From a virus: DNA of 45,299 bases. Under the pieces are notes generated by a model. It ran no database searches. It had not been told where the DNA came from and saw only the letters and a program-made list of their open reading frames with translations. Made by a program: the position numbers and the translations under genes. Below, piece after piece: positions 17,461 through 28,900 of this stretch. Numbering within the stretch: the stretch's first letter is position 1; each line of letters opens with the position of its first letter. The stretch covers positions 1 to 45,299 of IMG/VR virus record IMGVR_UViG_3300036770_007267; one strand, given 5' to 3'.

Positions 17461-18991
17461 TACATGCACCTCTTACTCTAATTCCTGTTTCGTTTGCTCC
17501 GAGAAAATTACTCGCACTCAGCTCTACGGCGGGACTGCCCAACATTACCTTTAATGTAGTAACAAAAGATCCTTCTTGAACTGTATGATTTACGCCCATA
17601 ACAGTCCAATTTTTATTGCTATAAAAAGGATGACAATCTGCTTTTTTTAAAAAATCTCCACAACTTTCTCCTGTTTTTCCTCCGCTAATATAATTTGGAT
17701 TTATCACCACTATAGAACAAGGGGCACCAGCTATAATTTCGTAAAATTTATAAAATGTAGTTCCGACAATTCTAAGTTCTGCATTTATTGCTGATCCTTG
17801 AACGTCTACAAGTCTGCTCGCTTTAAGGTGTGCCTCAGAAGACTTATTGACATTATCTGGAGCTTTTGTTCCGTCAGAAGAAAAAGATGATTGATTTGGA
17901 GAAACTTGACTAGTGGTTCCAACTTGTTTTTCATTTTCGTCACAATTTATTCTTTTTACTTGTGGGTCTTCTTTTTTAGATTGTTTCGAACTAAGTGCTC
18001 CTTTAGTAGAACCACCAGAACTAAAATATCCTAATGCACTCACAAAGTCATATGTTGGACTAAATTCTAAAACACAACTGCATTTCCCTCCATTTACAAT
18101 AAATGTTCCTAAGTGTCTAGGATCCACTCTTTCGTCACAAGACTTTGAAGGGTCCATTAATATTACCAAATCGTTGTATTTTTTAGGATCGTGAACTAAA
18201 ATTACACCTTTACCATTTTTACCATCATCTACTCTATAACCTTCTAGCCATTTTGCTATTGTAGAATATTTATTTTGACTATCTGAGTGCCAGATTGCTT
18301 TAGGCCCTTTTTTTCCATGATCAACCCAATCAAAATCAGTATATATCAATTCTCCACTTTCATTATAATATGCATATCTGACATTTATCTCTGGAGCCTC
18401 CGCAGCCAATTGTCTTATGGCGTCTTCTAAATGTTCTTTTTGTCCGCTTTTTTCTTGCCCAAATGTTTTGTCATACCTCAAGCTTTGAACAATAGAAGCC
18501 GCAGCAGAAAATTTAATTTGAAATTTAATTATTCCATTGCTTAAATTTGAAGATACTTGTAAAATTACAACTTCACATGTTGGGGAAGTAACTATTCCCT
18601 TTGATCCGTCACATCTTGTAAAAACCCATCCAAGTTTATATTGAAGCACAGATCCTTGATTCCATTGCGATCCACATTTCTGTACGGCATCTAGAAAAAC
18701 ACTTAATTGACCTCCCTCTTCATCCACGATCTCCACAGATCCTTGCGACTCGTTTATCCAACCAGATTCAAAAGACTTTATTACGGCTTTATTGGGGTTA
18801 TAAGGATAAGACTCATTTCCCACTGTTATTTCGTTGTCTCCATTATTTATCTTAATCCAAATATAAGGAGCAAAATTTTCCGCTTCTGGTTGTCCTTCAA
18901 GAAATGGAGTTTGATTCCATAAGGGAGGAGCTTTGTATTTATCCACACAACCAGCTAAACAATTATAGGTTTTAGGTCCATAGTCAGGCAT
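17453..18991 (-). CDS. Baseplate hub protein (gpD/gp27-like), 512 aa
   Basis: The gene lies in the D position, just before the spike gene. The C-terminal third contains AELRIVGTTFYKFYEIIAG, then VINPNY and a later NWTVMGVNHTVQEGSFVTTLKV. That order (strand, AxLxIxG, NP, vxVxHxxxxGxFxTxLxv) is characteristic of the late-control D and gp27-like hub fold. The N-terminal part (about 35-190) is a beta domain of unclear type. A Ser/Lys-rich linker at about 335-395 separates the halves. The hub joins the spike to the tail tube. Its 3' end overlaps the start of the spike gene. Confidence 0.8.
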   Translation of the reverse strand: MPDYGPKTYNCLAGCVDKYKAPPLWNQTPFLEGQPEAENFAPYIWIKINNGDNEITVGNESYPYNPNKAVIKSFESGWINESQGSVEIVDEEGGQLSVFLDAVQKCGSQWNQGSVLQYKLGWVFTRCDGSKGIVTSPTCEVVILQVSSNLSNGIIKFQIKFSAAASIVQSLRYDKTFGQEKSGQKEHLEDAIRQLAAEAPEINVRYAYYNESGELIYTDFDWVDHGKKGPKAIWHSDSQNKYSTIAKWLEGYRVDDGKNGKGVILVHDPKKYNDLVILMDPSKSCDERVDPRHLGTFIVNGGKCSCVLEFSPTYDFVSALGYFSSGGSTKGALSSKQSKKEDPQVKRINCDENEKQVGTTSQVSPNQSSFSSDGTKAPDNVNKSSEAHLKASRLVDVQGSAINAELRIVGTTFYKFYEIIAGAPCSIVVINPNYISGGKTGESCGDFLKKADCHPFYSNKNWTVMGVNHTVQEGSFVTTLKVMLGSPAVELSASNFLGANETGIRVRGACSG

Positions 18992-19310
18992 AGATATTAC
19001 CGGGTAAAATTATTGTTATTCCAGTTTTAAAATCAAATATGTCTTTTATTTGATTAACCTCCATTATTTTCCACCAAAAATCTACTGTCCCATATCTATC
19101 TCTAGAAACAAGATCAGGCCTATACTGCATACCTGGGGGTATGACAGCAACTTGATCTTGCTGAGAAGGTGTGAATTTTTGTTTTTTATATGTTTCGAAT
19201 GTGGTTATTTTGTCATCAGAATAAAAAATGACTCTACTATTAGCGTATCTACTTGTAGCAGTTACAAATCTTGTAGAATTTATATCTGTGTACTCGATTT
19301 TATTTGCCAT
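18984..19310 (-). CDS. Tail protein X-like / LysM or gp53-like baseplate protein, 108 aa
   Basis: The C-terminal half has DRYGTVDFWWKIMEVNQIKD and a final GITIILPGN, the LysM-like pattern of P2 gpX and of gp53-type wedge proteins (YGxxxxWWxIxxxNxIxD...G..IxiP). The N-terminus (NKIEYTDIN, RYANSRVIFY) has extra strands. Position between the U-like protein and hub matches the P2 series. Its start lies one base past the preceding stop and its stop overlaps the hub start by 8 nt. In contractile tails this protein helps join the wedge with hub or tube; peptidoglycan binding is possible but not implied. Confidence 0.72.
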   Translation of the reverse strand: MANKIEYTDINSTRFVTATSRYANSRVIFYSDDKITTFETYKKQKFTPSQQDQVAVIPPGMQYRPDLVSRDRYGTVDFWWKIMEVNQIKDIFDFKTGITIILPGNIYA

Positions 19311-19311
19311 T

Positions 19312-19944
19312 TTATGCTCCTAGTGTGAATATTCTTTGTTGTCCGGGTAAATCTGAACTTGAATATACTACGTCCCAAGTTGTATCTATATCAAATTTCA
19401 TAGGAGTAAAACTATCGCCAAACCCATCTTCAGAGCTGCTAAACCATGACACTTCTGTTAGAAATTTTACGCTATAACTTTTTAATATTACGCATAATTC
19501 TCCTGCGTTTGACAATAATTTGCCACATTTAATTCTACAAACAGGAGGCGGAAAAAACGGAGATCTATTTGTCCCTTCTCCCTCTCCTTCTCTAGGATAA
19601 GTTGCGCTTTGAATTGCTCTGAGATTTAATAAATTAATATCCACATCTTCAGGTTTTGATATTATAAAGTGAAGTTGCATACTTATTGATCGATTATCTG
19701 ATTGAGAATATGTTTTTAATGGAGATGCTCTTCCTATAACAACTTCATCACTATAATTGGCTGATTTAGTGTCACTTATTTCGGGAAGATTGTCTAAAAC
19801 TATTTTATATTCTTTGTTTTGTATTCTGCCGCTAACGGCGGGAGGAAGTTCGGAGAGCTGGGATTCAGGAATATCAATAGGAATTATTATATAACAATCA
19901 TTTATTGGTTTAAGTGCTCCGCCTATTATTGTGGCTTTTGGCAT
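19312..19944 (-). CDS. Tail/baseplate protein at the U position, 210 aa
   Basis: The gene lies directly after the tape measure and before the X-like gene, where P2-type tails have the gpU tube-terminator-type or baseplate-tube protein. Visible segments are LDNLPEISDTKSANYSDE, IGRASPLKTYSQSDNRSI and a strand-rich C-terminus (KFDIDTTWDVVYSSSD). No named family is certain. The arrangement of a P.Y..S..R.I...L.F strand pair is common in tube-interacting proteins. It likely joins the tube to the baseplate hub. The functional call is based on synteny. Confidence 0.65.
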   Translation of the reverse strand: MPKATIIGGALKPINDCYIIIPIDIPESQLSELPPAVSGRIQNKEYKIVLDNLPEISDTKSANYSDEVVIGRASPLKTYSQSDNRSISMQLHFIISKPEDVDINLLNLRAIQSATYPREGEGEGTNRSPFFPPPVCRIKCGKLLSNAGELCVILKSYSVKFLTEVSWFSSSEDGFGDSFTPMKFDIDTTWDVVYSSSDLPGQQRIFTLGA

Positions 19945-19946
19945 AA

Positions 19947-22900
19947 CTATTCTCCTGTTCTCAATACGTCTTTATTAGCCGTTCCTGATGGGTATCCAAA
20001 TTTCATTTTTCCAAAAACAGCGGAGTGCATGGGTCTTCTTGGATCTCTTGTTGATCCTGGCAACTGATTAGAAGGCCCAGCTATTCCTCCTCCGCCTCTT
20101 GGTTTCATTAGCGTCACTAACTCATTTATTCCTTCTTTTATTTGTTCTAATTCTTCCACTTGTCTATATGCTGTTTCTTCCATTCTTGTTAATTCGTCGC
20201 TTTGCAACTTGCCAGTTCCAGAACTAGCACTTGCTTTCTCTCTTAATATAGTTTGTCCAATGTCTCTTAAGTGCACAGGTTGAACATCCGCAGTTCCTTC
20301 TGTTAATGGGCGAGCCTCTACCTCCGCAGGTCTTGCCATCGGAATCGCATGTTTATTTAATAAATCTTGACTTCCAGCTAGCGATCCATCTATTGATGCA
20401 TTTAAATTATTTAATTTTTCTAAGTCTGATTTTGGCGTCTCAGGAACTTTTTTCTCTGTGGCCCATTTGTATAATTCGGCTCCTCCTCCTAATAAACCGC
20501 CTATGCCTGCGCCAAGAGCAGTGCCCACAACAGGAATTATGCTTCCAATTGCAGCCCCAGTCATCGCTCCTGTTGCCGCTGCACCGCCAACGCCTAAAAC
20601 CTTATCGGTAGTAGATCCTTCTTGCACACCAAGATATTTGCTCATGGTGCTGCCAGTTTTCGCATCTCCAGTTATGGCTCCCAACACACCCGCTTCTAAA
20701 GTAGATCTACCGGTTTCTTTAGCTTGCATGGCTCCAGAAACACCTCCTGCCGCTAATCCCAAGAAAGGCAAGGTTCTACTTAGTGTTTTTGAAACCAAAG
20801 GATTTGAGGCTATATTTCCAACTACTCCAGTTGCTTTTGAAACCAATGGATTAGAAGTAATTTTACCTGTTAGATTTTTTGTTAATTCTGCTCCTTTTCC
20901 TAACAAGCCAGAACCTGCACTTGACGGAGCAGGTGCCATTCCACCAAATGGTTTCTTTAGTAAAGAAAGTAAATTTTCATCTCCAAGTGCTGTGAAATCT
21001 GCTCCAACTTCCATCATGCTAAATCTAGATTTTTGAGCACCCAGCCCCAAAGCAGATCCTGCTAAAGCTAAATTAGGCATGTCGCCAAATCCTGCTGATA
21101 TTTGGGTGGTTTTTGTCAATGGGTCTAATTGTCCAACGACACTCATAGGAGTTTCGGTTTTATTTATTGCCAAAGCAGATGGTTCTTGAGGCTGTAGATT
21201 TTCAGCGTTACGATTTACCAACTGCATCGGGTCTACCCACATAATTCCATTTTGATTAGGAACTCCATTTTTGTCGTTAAATAAAGAGTTTGTTGTTAGT
21301 GCTTCGGCAGATTTGAGTTCTTCAGACGCAGCCTTCTCTGCTTGTCTAACTAATACGCCAGAACCAGAAACCCCAGCTTTATAAAATTCAGCCATCAAAG
21401 GCAGTATTGATTCTAAAGAAACTTCTTCTTTTCCAAATCCAAAAAATCCTTTTATTCCTTCCCACGCTCCAGAAGCAGCATTTGCAACTGCGGACCCGGC
21501 AGACTTTACTCCGCTCCAAGCACCAGAAGCAACATTTGCAACCGTAGAACCGGCTTTTGAAAGCATCCCCTCTTCTTTTCCACCAGCTGTTGTTTCTCCT
21601 CCCCCGCCACCAGCTAAACTTTTTACAACCCATCCCAATCCTACTTTAGAAGCGGCCCAATACAGAGCATTGTATATAGCTCCTGGTATGGCTCCCATTA
21701 GAGATGTTATTCCTCCAACAATAGTAGACATTAGCCACACTGGCAAATCTATAAATATAGATTTTATTCCATCGACGATTATTCCGCCCAACCACATAGG
21801 AAGATCAATAAATATTTTCTTAATTCCTGAAATCACTAAGCTTCCTAGCCACATTGGCAAATCAATAAATATAGACTTGATTCCGCCTATTATCATTCCG
21901 CCAATCCACATTGGCAAATCAACAAATATTGATTTTAATCCCGAGGCAATCATGCCGCCAAGCCACATTGGCAGATCAACAAATATTGATTTTAATCCCG
22001 AAACAATAGTTTTGCCTAGCCACATTGGTATATCAACAAGTACAGACTTCAGGCCAGTTGCTATCATACCTCCCAGCCATACCGGTATGTCAACAAATAT
22101 AGACTTCAAACCTCCCGCAATTATTCCGCCTAACCAAACCGGCAAATCAACAAAAACAGATTTCAATCCTGAGGCTATAATTCCACCTAGCCACATTGGA
22201 AATTCAACAAATGCAGACTTTAGTCCAGAAGATATACTAGAGAATAAACCACTTAAGTCTGGCATCATTGATGCTTTATTTATAATTTCATTTGCTTCGC
22301 AACAACAATCTATTGCTTGAATTTCTGGAGAGATTGTTTTTTGTTCTAGTGTAGTTGGTAAAACCGTTTGTTCTAATGGTTTACTTGTTGGCAAGGTCTG
22401 CATAATAGTAGAATTATTAATTGCAGCTGTTGCTGGCTCAGCAGAAATGTTAGTAGTTGGTAAAACCGTTTGTTCTAATGGTTTACTTGTTGGCAAGGTC
22501 TGCATAATAGTAGAATTATTAATTGCAGCTGTTGCTGGTTCAGCAGAAATGTTAGCCACATTTGTTTGTGCTGTTGTTGCTATCACTGATGGCTCTTGTG
22601 ATTGTAAAGCACCTGCTCCAGCAGTTCTATTTACCAATTGCATTGGATCTACCCACATAATTCCATTGGGATCTGGGCGACCATTTTTGTCATTGAATAG
22701 CGAGCTTGTTGATTGTTCTATTTTTGTGTTTGACTCTATAGATTTATCTGGAATCTTTATGTTTGAAGACGCAGATGATAATTTATTTGAAATTTCTATA
22801 AATTTATCTACATTTTTTTCCATACTCCCCAAATCAGCTAATTGACTTATAAATTCTTTAATGCCTGACGACATAGAAGTTATAGAGTCCGAAAATATTT

Positions 22901-25900
22901 TTAGATTAGGGCCAGCAGCCGCCAATTCCATTATTTTGTTTACAACACCATCGCCGCCAAAAAAGCTCACCCAACCAGCAACAGCGGTTGCGGCAGAAAA
23001 AGCTATCATGGCAGCAGATAAAACTGCTAATCCACCTGCAACAGCAACCAGTCCTGCTGCTTTTTCTAAGCTTACTGCTCCTAAGAACATCGTCATTCCG
23101 GCAGCAATAGAAGATATGACGCTACCTATTCCTGAAAAAGCTGCATTTATGGCTGATCCAAAGGCTATTACTAATGGAGAAAGAGCACTTAGTGCATATC
23201 CAAATGGTATCATCGCAATGCCTAAAGCGCCAATGGCAGCTATGCCCATCCAAAGCATCGGATTAGCCGCAGCTGCTCCAAAAGTTGAAAGCCCTACAGA
23301 CAAAGAAGTTAAACCAGAAGTTATAAGTCCAGACATAGATCCTAAAATCGCAAGAACTGGAAGTGCTGGTAGCATTGCTAATAATGCCAAAGAAGCTAAA
23401 ACCAAAGCTCCAGATCCTAGTAATACTTTCCCACTGGCCATTTGTGACAAGCCATTTGCTAATCCTGTTAGCGATTCTCCTATTTTTTCTCCATTTAATT
23501 TTTCGACTAATTTTGCTCCAACAAAACCAGGAATCATAGCAACTAACCCAACCCCAGCAGGAATTAAGTTTAATGCTCCTAAAAGGACATCTTTATTAGC
23601 AAAAGCTTTTATGCCTTCTGCTAAATTTGAAAGTGCTTGTTTTACATTTTCAAAACTACCTTTGATCGAACCAGCAGCATCCGTTGCGTTTTTCAATCCG
23701 TCTGTTCCCGGTATTTTTGTTTCTTCTGTTGTGGATTTAATTCCTACGATTCCCTTTGCTTTTTCTAATAATCCTCCTCCTTTTTCTTTTGCGGATTTGA
23801 ACATACTGCTTGCAAAATTTTGAATTTTTGAAAAAGCTTTAGATCCTTGATTTTTTATTACATTGAAAGCTGATCCTGCCATTTCTGATATTGATCTGCC
23901 TTTTGTTATAGACATATATTGACTTGTTATGCCTTTAGACAAAGATGAAAATATTCCTTCTCCTGCTTTCATTGATCTAGTAAATCCAGATATCATGGGA
24001 GCAAAAGCATTAGAAAAATAACCGCTCATACTAGAAAAAGCTGAGCCTGCATAATTTTTAATTGATTCTGGAACGAAACTTTGAATTTTTCCAAATGCTG
24101 AAGAAGCATATTTCTTGATAGAGTCAGGAGCGTTTTTCTTAAATGCTTCAAATGAAGAACTTGCTATTTCTGATATTGATTTGCCTTTTGTTATAGACAT
24201 GAATTGTGCTTTTACGCCTCTGGATATTGACGAGAATAAACCTTCTCCTGCTTTCATTGATCTTGTGAATCCTTTTATCATTGGCGAAAAGCTATTTGAA
24301 AAATACCCGCTCATATTAGAAAAAGCAGAGCTTGCATAATTCTTAATCGAATCAGGAACCAATCCCTTAATTGTGCCAAAAGCAGAAGCAGCATAATTTT
24401 TAATTGATTCTGGAACTAAATTTTTAACACTAGAGAAAGCAGAGCCGACTATTTCAGATATTGGTTTGCCTTTGGTTATTGACATGTACTGACTTGTTAC
24501 TCCTCTTGACAAGGCAGAGAATATTCCCTCTCCCGCTTCCATTGATCTAGTAAAGCCCTTAATCATTGGAGAGAAAGCGTTGGATAGTCCGCTATTTATA
24601 GCTGCATACTGACTAGTTATTCCTTTAGCCATTGCCGAGAATATTCCTTCTCCTGCTTCCATTGATGTTGTGAACCCCTTAATCATTGGAGAGAATGCAC
24701 TAGACAATCCATCGCTTATATTTGAAAATGCTGAGCTTGCATAATTTTTAATTGATTCTGGAACTAAATTTTGAATAGTTCCAAAAGCAGATGCGGCATA
24801 ATTTTTAATTGATTCTGGAACTAAATTTTGTATATTATAAAAAGCAGATTTTGCTATTTCTGATATTGATTTTCCTTTAGTTATGGACATGTATTGTCCC
24901 TTAATACCTCTGGACATTGCAGAGAATATTCCTTCTCCTGCCTCCATCGATCTATTGAATCCAGTGGTAAGAGGAGCAAAAGCATCAGAGAAATAATCGC
25001 CCATCCCAGTAAAAGCAGATCCAGCATAATTTTTAATTTTCTTAGCTAGATTTTTTGTAAACTCAAAAGATTTTTTTATTGATTTGGCCAAAAGCGTTTC
25101 GTCTATATCAATAGTTACTGCTGGACTTGCCATCGTAGAGCCAACAAAAGCTCCGCTGGCTGCTCCGATAAACTCTTTTGATGGAGAACTTAATAGTTCT
25201 TTTGATTTTTCCATTGCTCCAAATGGGCCATTTCCTTCTGCTGTTATTTTATTTGTTAGGTCAGCTGGTATTACCATTTCTCCTTGATGAAGCATTGCAA
25301 GACCTGGCTCTTCTATTTTTCTTGTTCCTTCTTCAAAATAATTGAAAGGATTAAGATAAGAGCCTACCGCCTTTACTCCTCCCCAAGCAGAGCTTGCTGC
25401 ATTTTTTAAATTTTCACCGGCAGCATAAACGCCTTCTTTCAAAGCCAACCCAGCTTTAGAAGCAGCCTCACCAACATCTAGTTGAAGTAAATCTGCTCCT
25501 GCTCCTGCTAATCCTCCTATTGCATGAGCGGTACTTGGGCCTTCTTTTGCCATAGTGGCCGCTTGTTCGGCTGCATTCTCTGAATATCCTCCCGCTGCAC
25601 TTTCTACTGTTTTCATTCCCGGAATCCAGCTCTTTATCCAATCCCAAATTCCTTCTAAAGCAGATTTGAATCCATTGAAAATATAAGTTGGCAAATCTAT
25701 GAATGCTGCTTTTAAAGATGTTAGTAAGAAAGATCCTAATCCTCCTAAAGAAATTGTTATTGAATCATATAAAAAGCTTCCGACATTAGACAATGAAGAA
25801 ATAATTACAGAGCCTATTCCTTTTATTCCTTCCCAAATTTTTGATGGATCTAAAGTAAATATTCCTTGAATTATATTAAATATATTGCTCAATCCCTCAG

Positions 25901-28900
25901 ATAGCAATCTTATAGATTCTCCGATAAAGCCTACTAAGTTTCCAATTTGAGCTATCATTGGTCCTATTATTGGAATGTCTTTGAATCCTTCTAAATAAGA
26001 ACCTATGCCGGACATTGCTTCGCCAATTTTTCTTGGAATTGCTAATAATGATTTAAATATTAATACTGGTAATTTTGCAAACCAAGAAACAATTGCTATT
26101 ACTAAATCTGGAATTATAGAATGACCAACCAAAGTGTCGTATAGCCATTGGAAAGGAGTGATTATTCCTTTTATTAGTGCTCCTACTATTTTAAGAACAA
26201 ATCCTAAAACATGTGTGAGTAAAATTATTGGAGATAAAATCCAACTAATTACATACGAAAGTCCCCAGATAGCTTTTTGTAAAATCCAAATAGCACCTGC
26301 AAGTATTCCTCCTCCTTCACTAGCTCCAAATAAAGCCACGCCTAAGTCATTGAATACAGTGTAAATTCCGCTAAATATTTCTGATATAGGAGTCCATACG
26401 GCCATAAATCCGTCAAACAAAGCTTTGAAAGCGTCGTGCAGAGTTTTGAATATTGGACCGACCCAAGAATTTTCTGCTAGACTTGATAGTCCGTCTAGTA
26501 TTGATTGCATAAGCATTCTTGGGATTTCCCAAATCATGCTTATAGATCTCATTATTAATTTTGGAATGCCAACAAGACCGGTCTCTAAAAATCCAATTAG
26601 TAATCTAGGAATTAATGCCAATGTACTGCCAATTGCATTGAACACCCCTTTGAACACACGACCCAAGTCTAAAGTCACTATTCCGGCTAAAATATCATAA
26701 ACGTCTTGAAATATAAAATAAATATAATCAACAACAACCTGAACAGGCTTGAATACATTTCTAAGAATATCAGTTCCTTCTGTTACGATTTTTATTATTT
26801 CTGTTACCGCACCGACCGCCGCGCCCACAGCGGCAAACACAGGCATCAGCGGTGGGAAAAATGTACCAAATGCTGCGCCCGCCATGGCCCCCCAAGCAGC
26901 AGCTCCTGCAACACCTAAGGTTTTGTCTGCTACTGTTCCTTTTTCTATTCCTAATGTTGGGCTTAAGAAGCTTCCTGTTTTTGCTCCTCCTGTAAATACT
27001 CCTAAAATTGCTCCTTCAGCCTTTGTTCTTTGAACGCTGTCTGCTTCCATTGCTCCTTTTATTCCGCCTAGTAAAACAACCGCTGGTCCCAGAGCTTTTT
27101 TAAGTACTTGTCCAATAGGAGTAGCAATAAAAGCAGAAGCCTTAGCAAAAGCTCCCGATATTACTCCCGCCTTCCCAGTAATTGTTTCTACGAAAACATC
27201 GCCAGCTTTTTGGAAAGACTCCAGCAAGGTTCCTGGCTTATAAAACGAACCTCCCATTTCCTTTACTTTATCTCTTGCTTCTTTTATAGAACTTCCTGAC
27301 TGTCTAAGTTTCTTGTAAAATTCTATGGAGTTCCAATTTGAAAAAGACACAGAATCTTGATTTGCTCCAAAACCTTTTCTTGTGTCTTTAAATACTTTTC
27401 CAAATTTAGAAAAAGCCGCAGGGATGTTGAGGATTGATTTCTTTAAACTAGGAGCAAATTCGGCAAATTTGGACCCGCTTAGCCAAAATGTTAATGCACT
27501 TACTTCTGCTGCTAAGACTCCCATTATAATTCCCAATGACCCCATAGCAAAAGTCAAAGCAGTAACAGCTACGCTGAGAGTTCCGCGAATTGCTTCGTTT
27601 GTTTTATTTATTATTAATCCAAGTTCCTTGATTGGGTCTACAGAGGCTTTGTCTTGTATATCAACTTTCTCAGCAGCCTCGTTCATTTTTGCCACTATTT
27701 CTCTGAACCCAGCAGAATCTCCTTTCTTCATGGCAATTTTCAATTGAGAAGAAAAATCTTCAACTTTAACTCCTTTTTCTCCTGCTGCCTTTTGAAGTTT
27801 TTCCGCAGAAGCTAATCCGGCCATTTGTAATTTTTGCTCATCGCTTAGCTTTGATATGTCCTTGCCCATTTTCTCAGCTATTGAGGCAACGTCTTCTTCA
27901 AAATCTTTTTTGAATTGATCGTCTAAACTACTCAGAGCAGAAGATACATCTCCTCCTGTTTTTGAAATTTGTTCACTTACAGAATTGAGCATGGACAATC
28001 CGCCTTGCATTAGCGTTTTGTCCATGTCTTCTTGTGCCTTTCTTCTTTCTTCTACTGTTGATACACTGCTCTTAAATATTTTATCAAATCCTGCAAGCGT
28101 ATCTCCTAAACTTTCGCCACCTTTTTTAAAAGTGAGAGCGGTTTTTTCAAATTCGGCTATTTCCATTCCTGTTCGAGCTTTTAATTGTATTGCTAAATCT
28201 CTTCTTTGCGTATCGGTGAGTTTGTTCAAGTCTTCGAACGTTTTTACATCTGCTCCCAATCCTTGAGCCATTTCCATCATCATTGATTCCATTCCTTCGC
28301 CCATTTTTTTCATTCTGGATCGAGATTTCATAAATGTGCCAGCTGACATGCTATCAAACTCGCCCATTCTACCAGCCATTTGAAACAAGAAAGCTTTTGT
28401 TTTATCATCTGCTTCAAAAAATAATTTATTAGTACTAGAAAGAGCATCGCCCACTTTACCAAACGTTTCATCAACTCCTAGTTTTTTCGCTTCTGTCATC
28501 GCCTTGATAACATTCTTCATGGCAGAATTTGTTAAGTTTCCTTGATTCTGAAGATTTTTGAGTATACCTTCAGAGGATTTCATGGCTTCTATTAAGTGGT
28601 CACCTGTTACTCCTGTTGATCTAGCAATTTGCTTTGTGTCTCTTGATAATTGGGCCATTTGTTGCGAGCTTAGTTTTAATGTTCTATGCCAATCCCCAAA
28701 TAAATCAGCAGTGTTTTCTGAATTAGCTCCTATCATGTAAGATAGATTTAATCCACTCTTTATAACTTTTAATCCTTCTTTTTGAGATTTTGTACTTTTA
28801 TTTTGTTGGATCATTCCTTTCTTAATATTTTTCATGTAGCTTTCTTGCATAACTTCCAAAGGATGTCCAGTTTGCTGCGTTATATTTTTGCCTAAATTTG

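Noticed and set aside
17461-17469. GTG at 17469 as start of the spike gene
   Set aside because: It overlaps the best SD (AGAGGTG) for the GTG at 17460; both remain possible.
20458-27747. Plus-strand ORFs of 90-320 aa inside the tape measure region
   Set aside because: Low-complexity Pro/Ala/Ser-rich shadows of the minus-strand helical protein without starts supported by SD.
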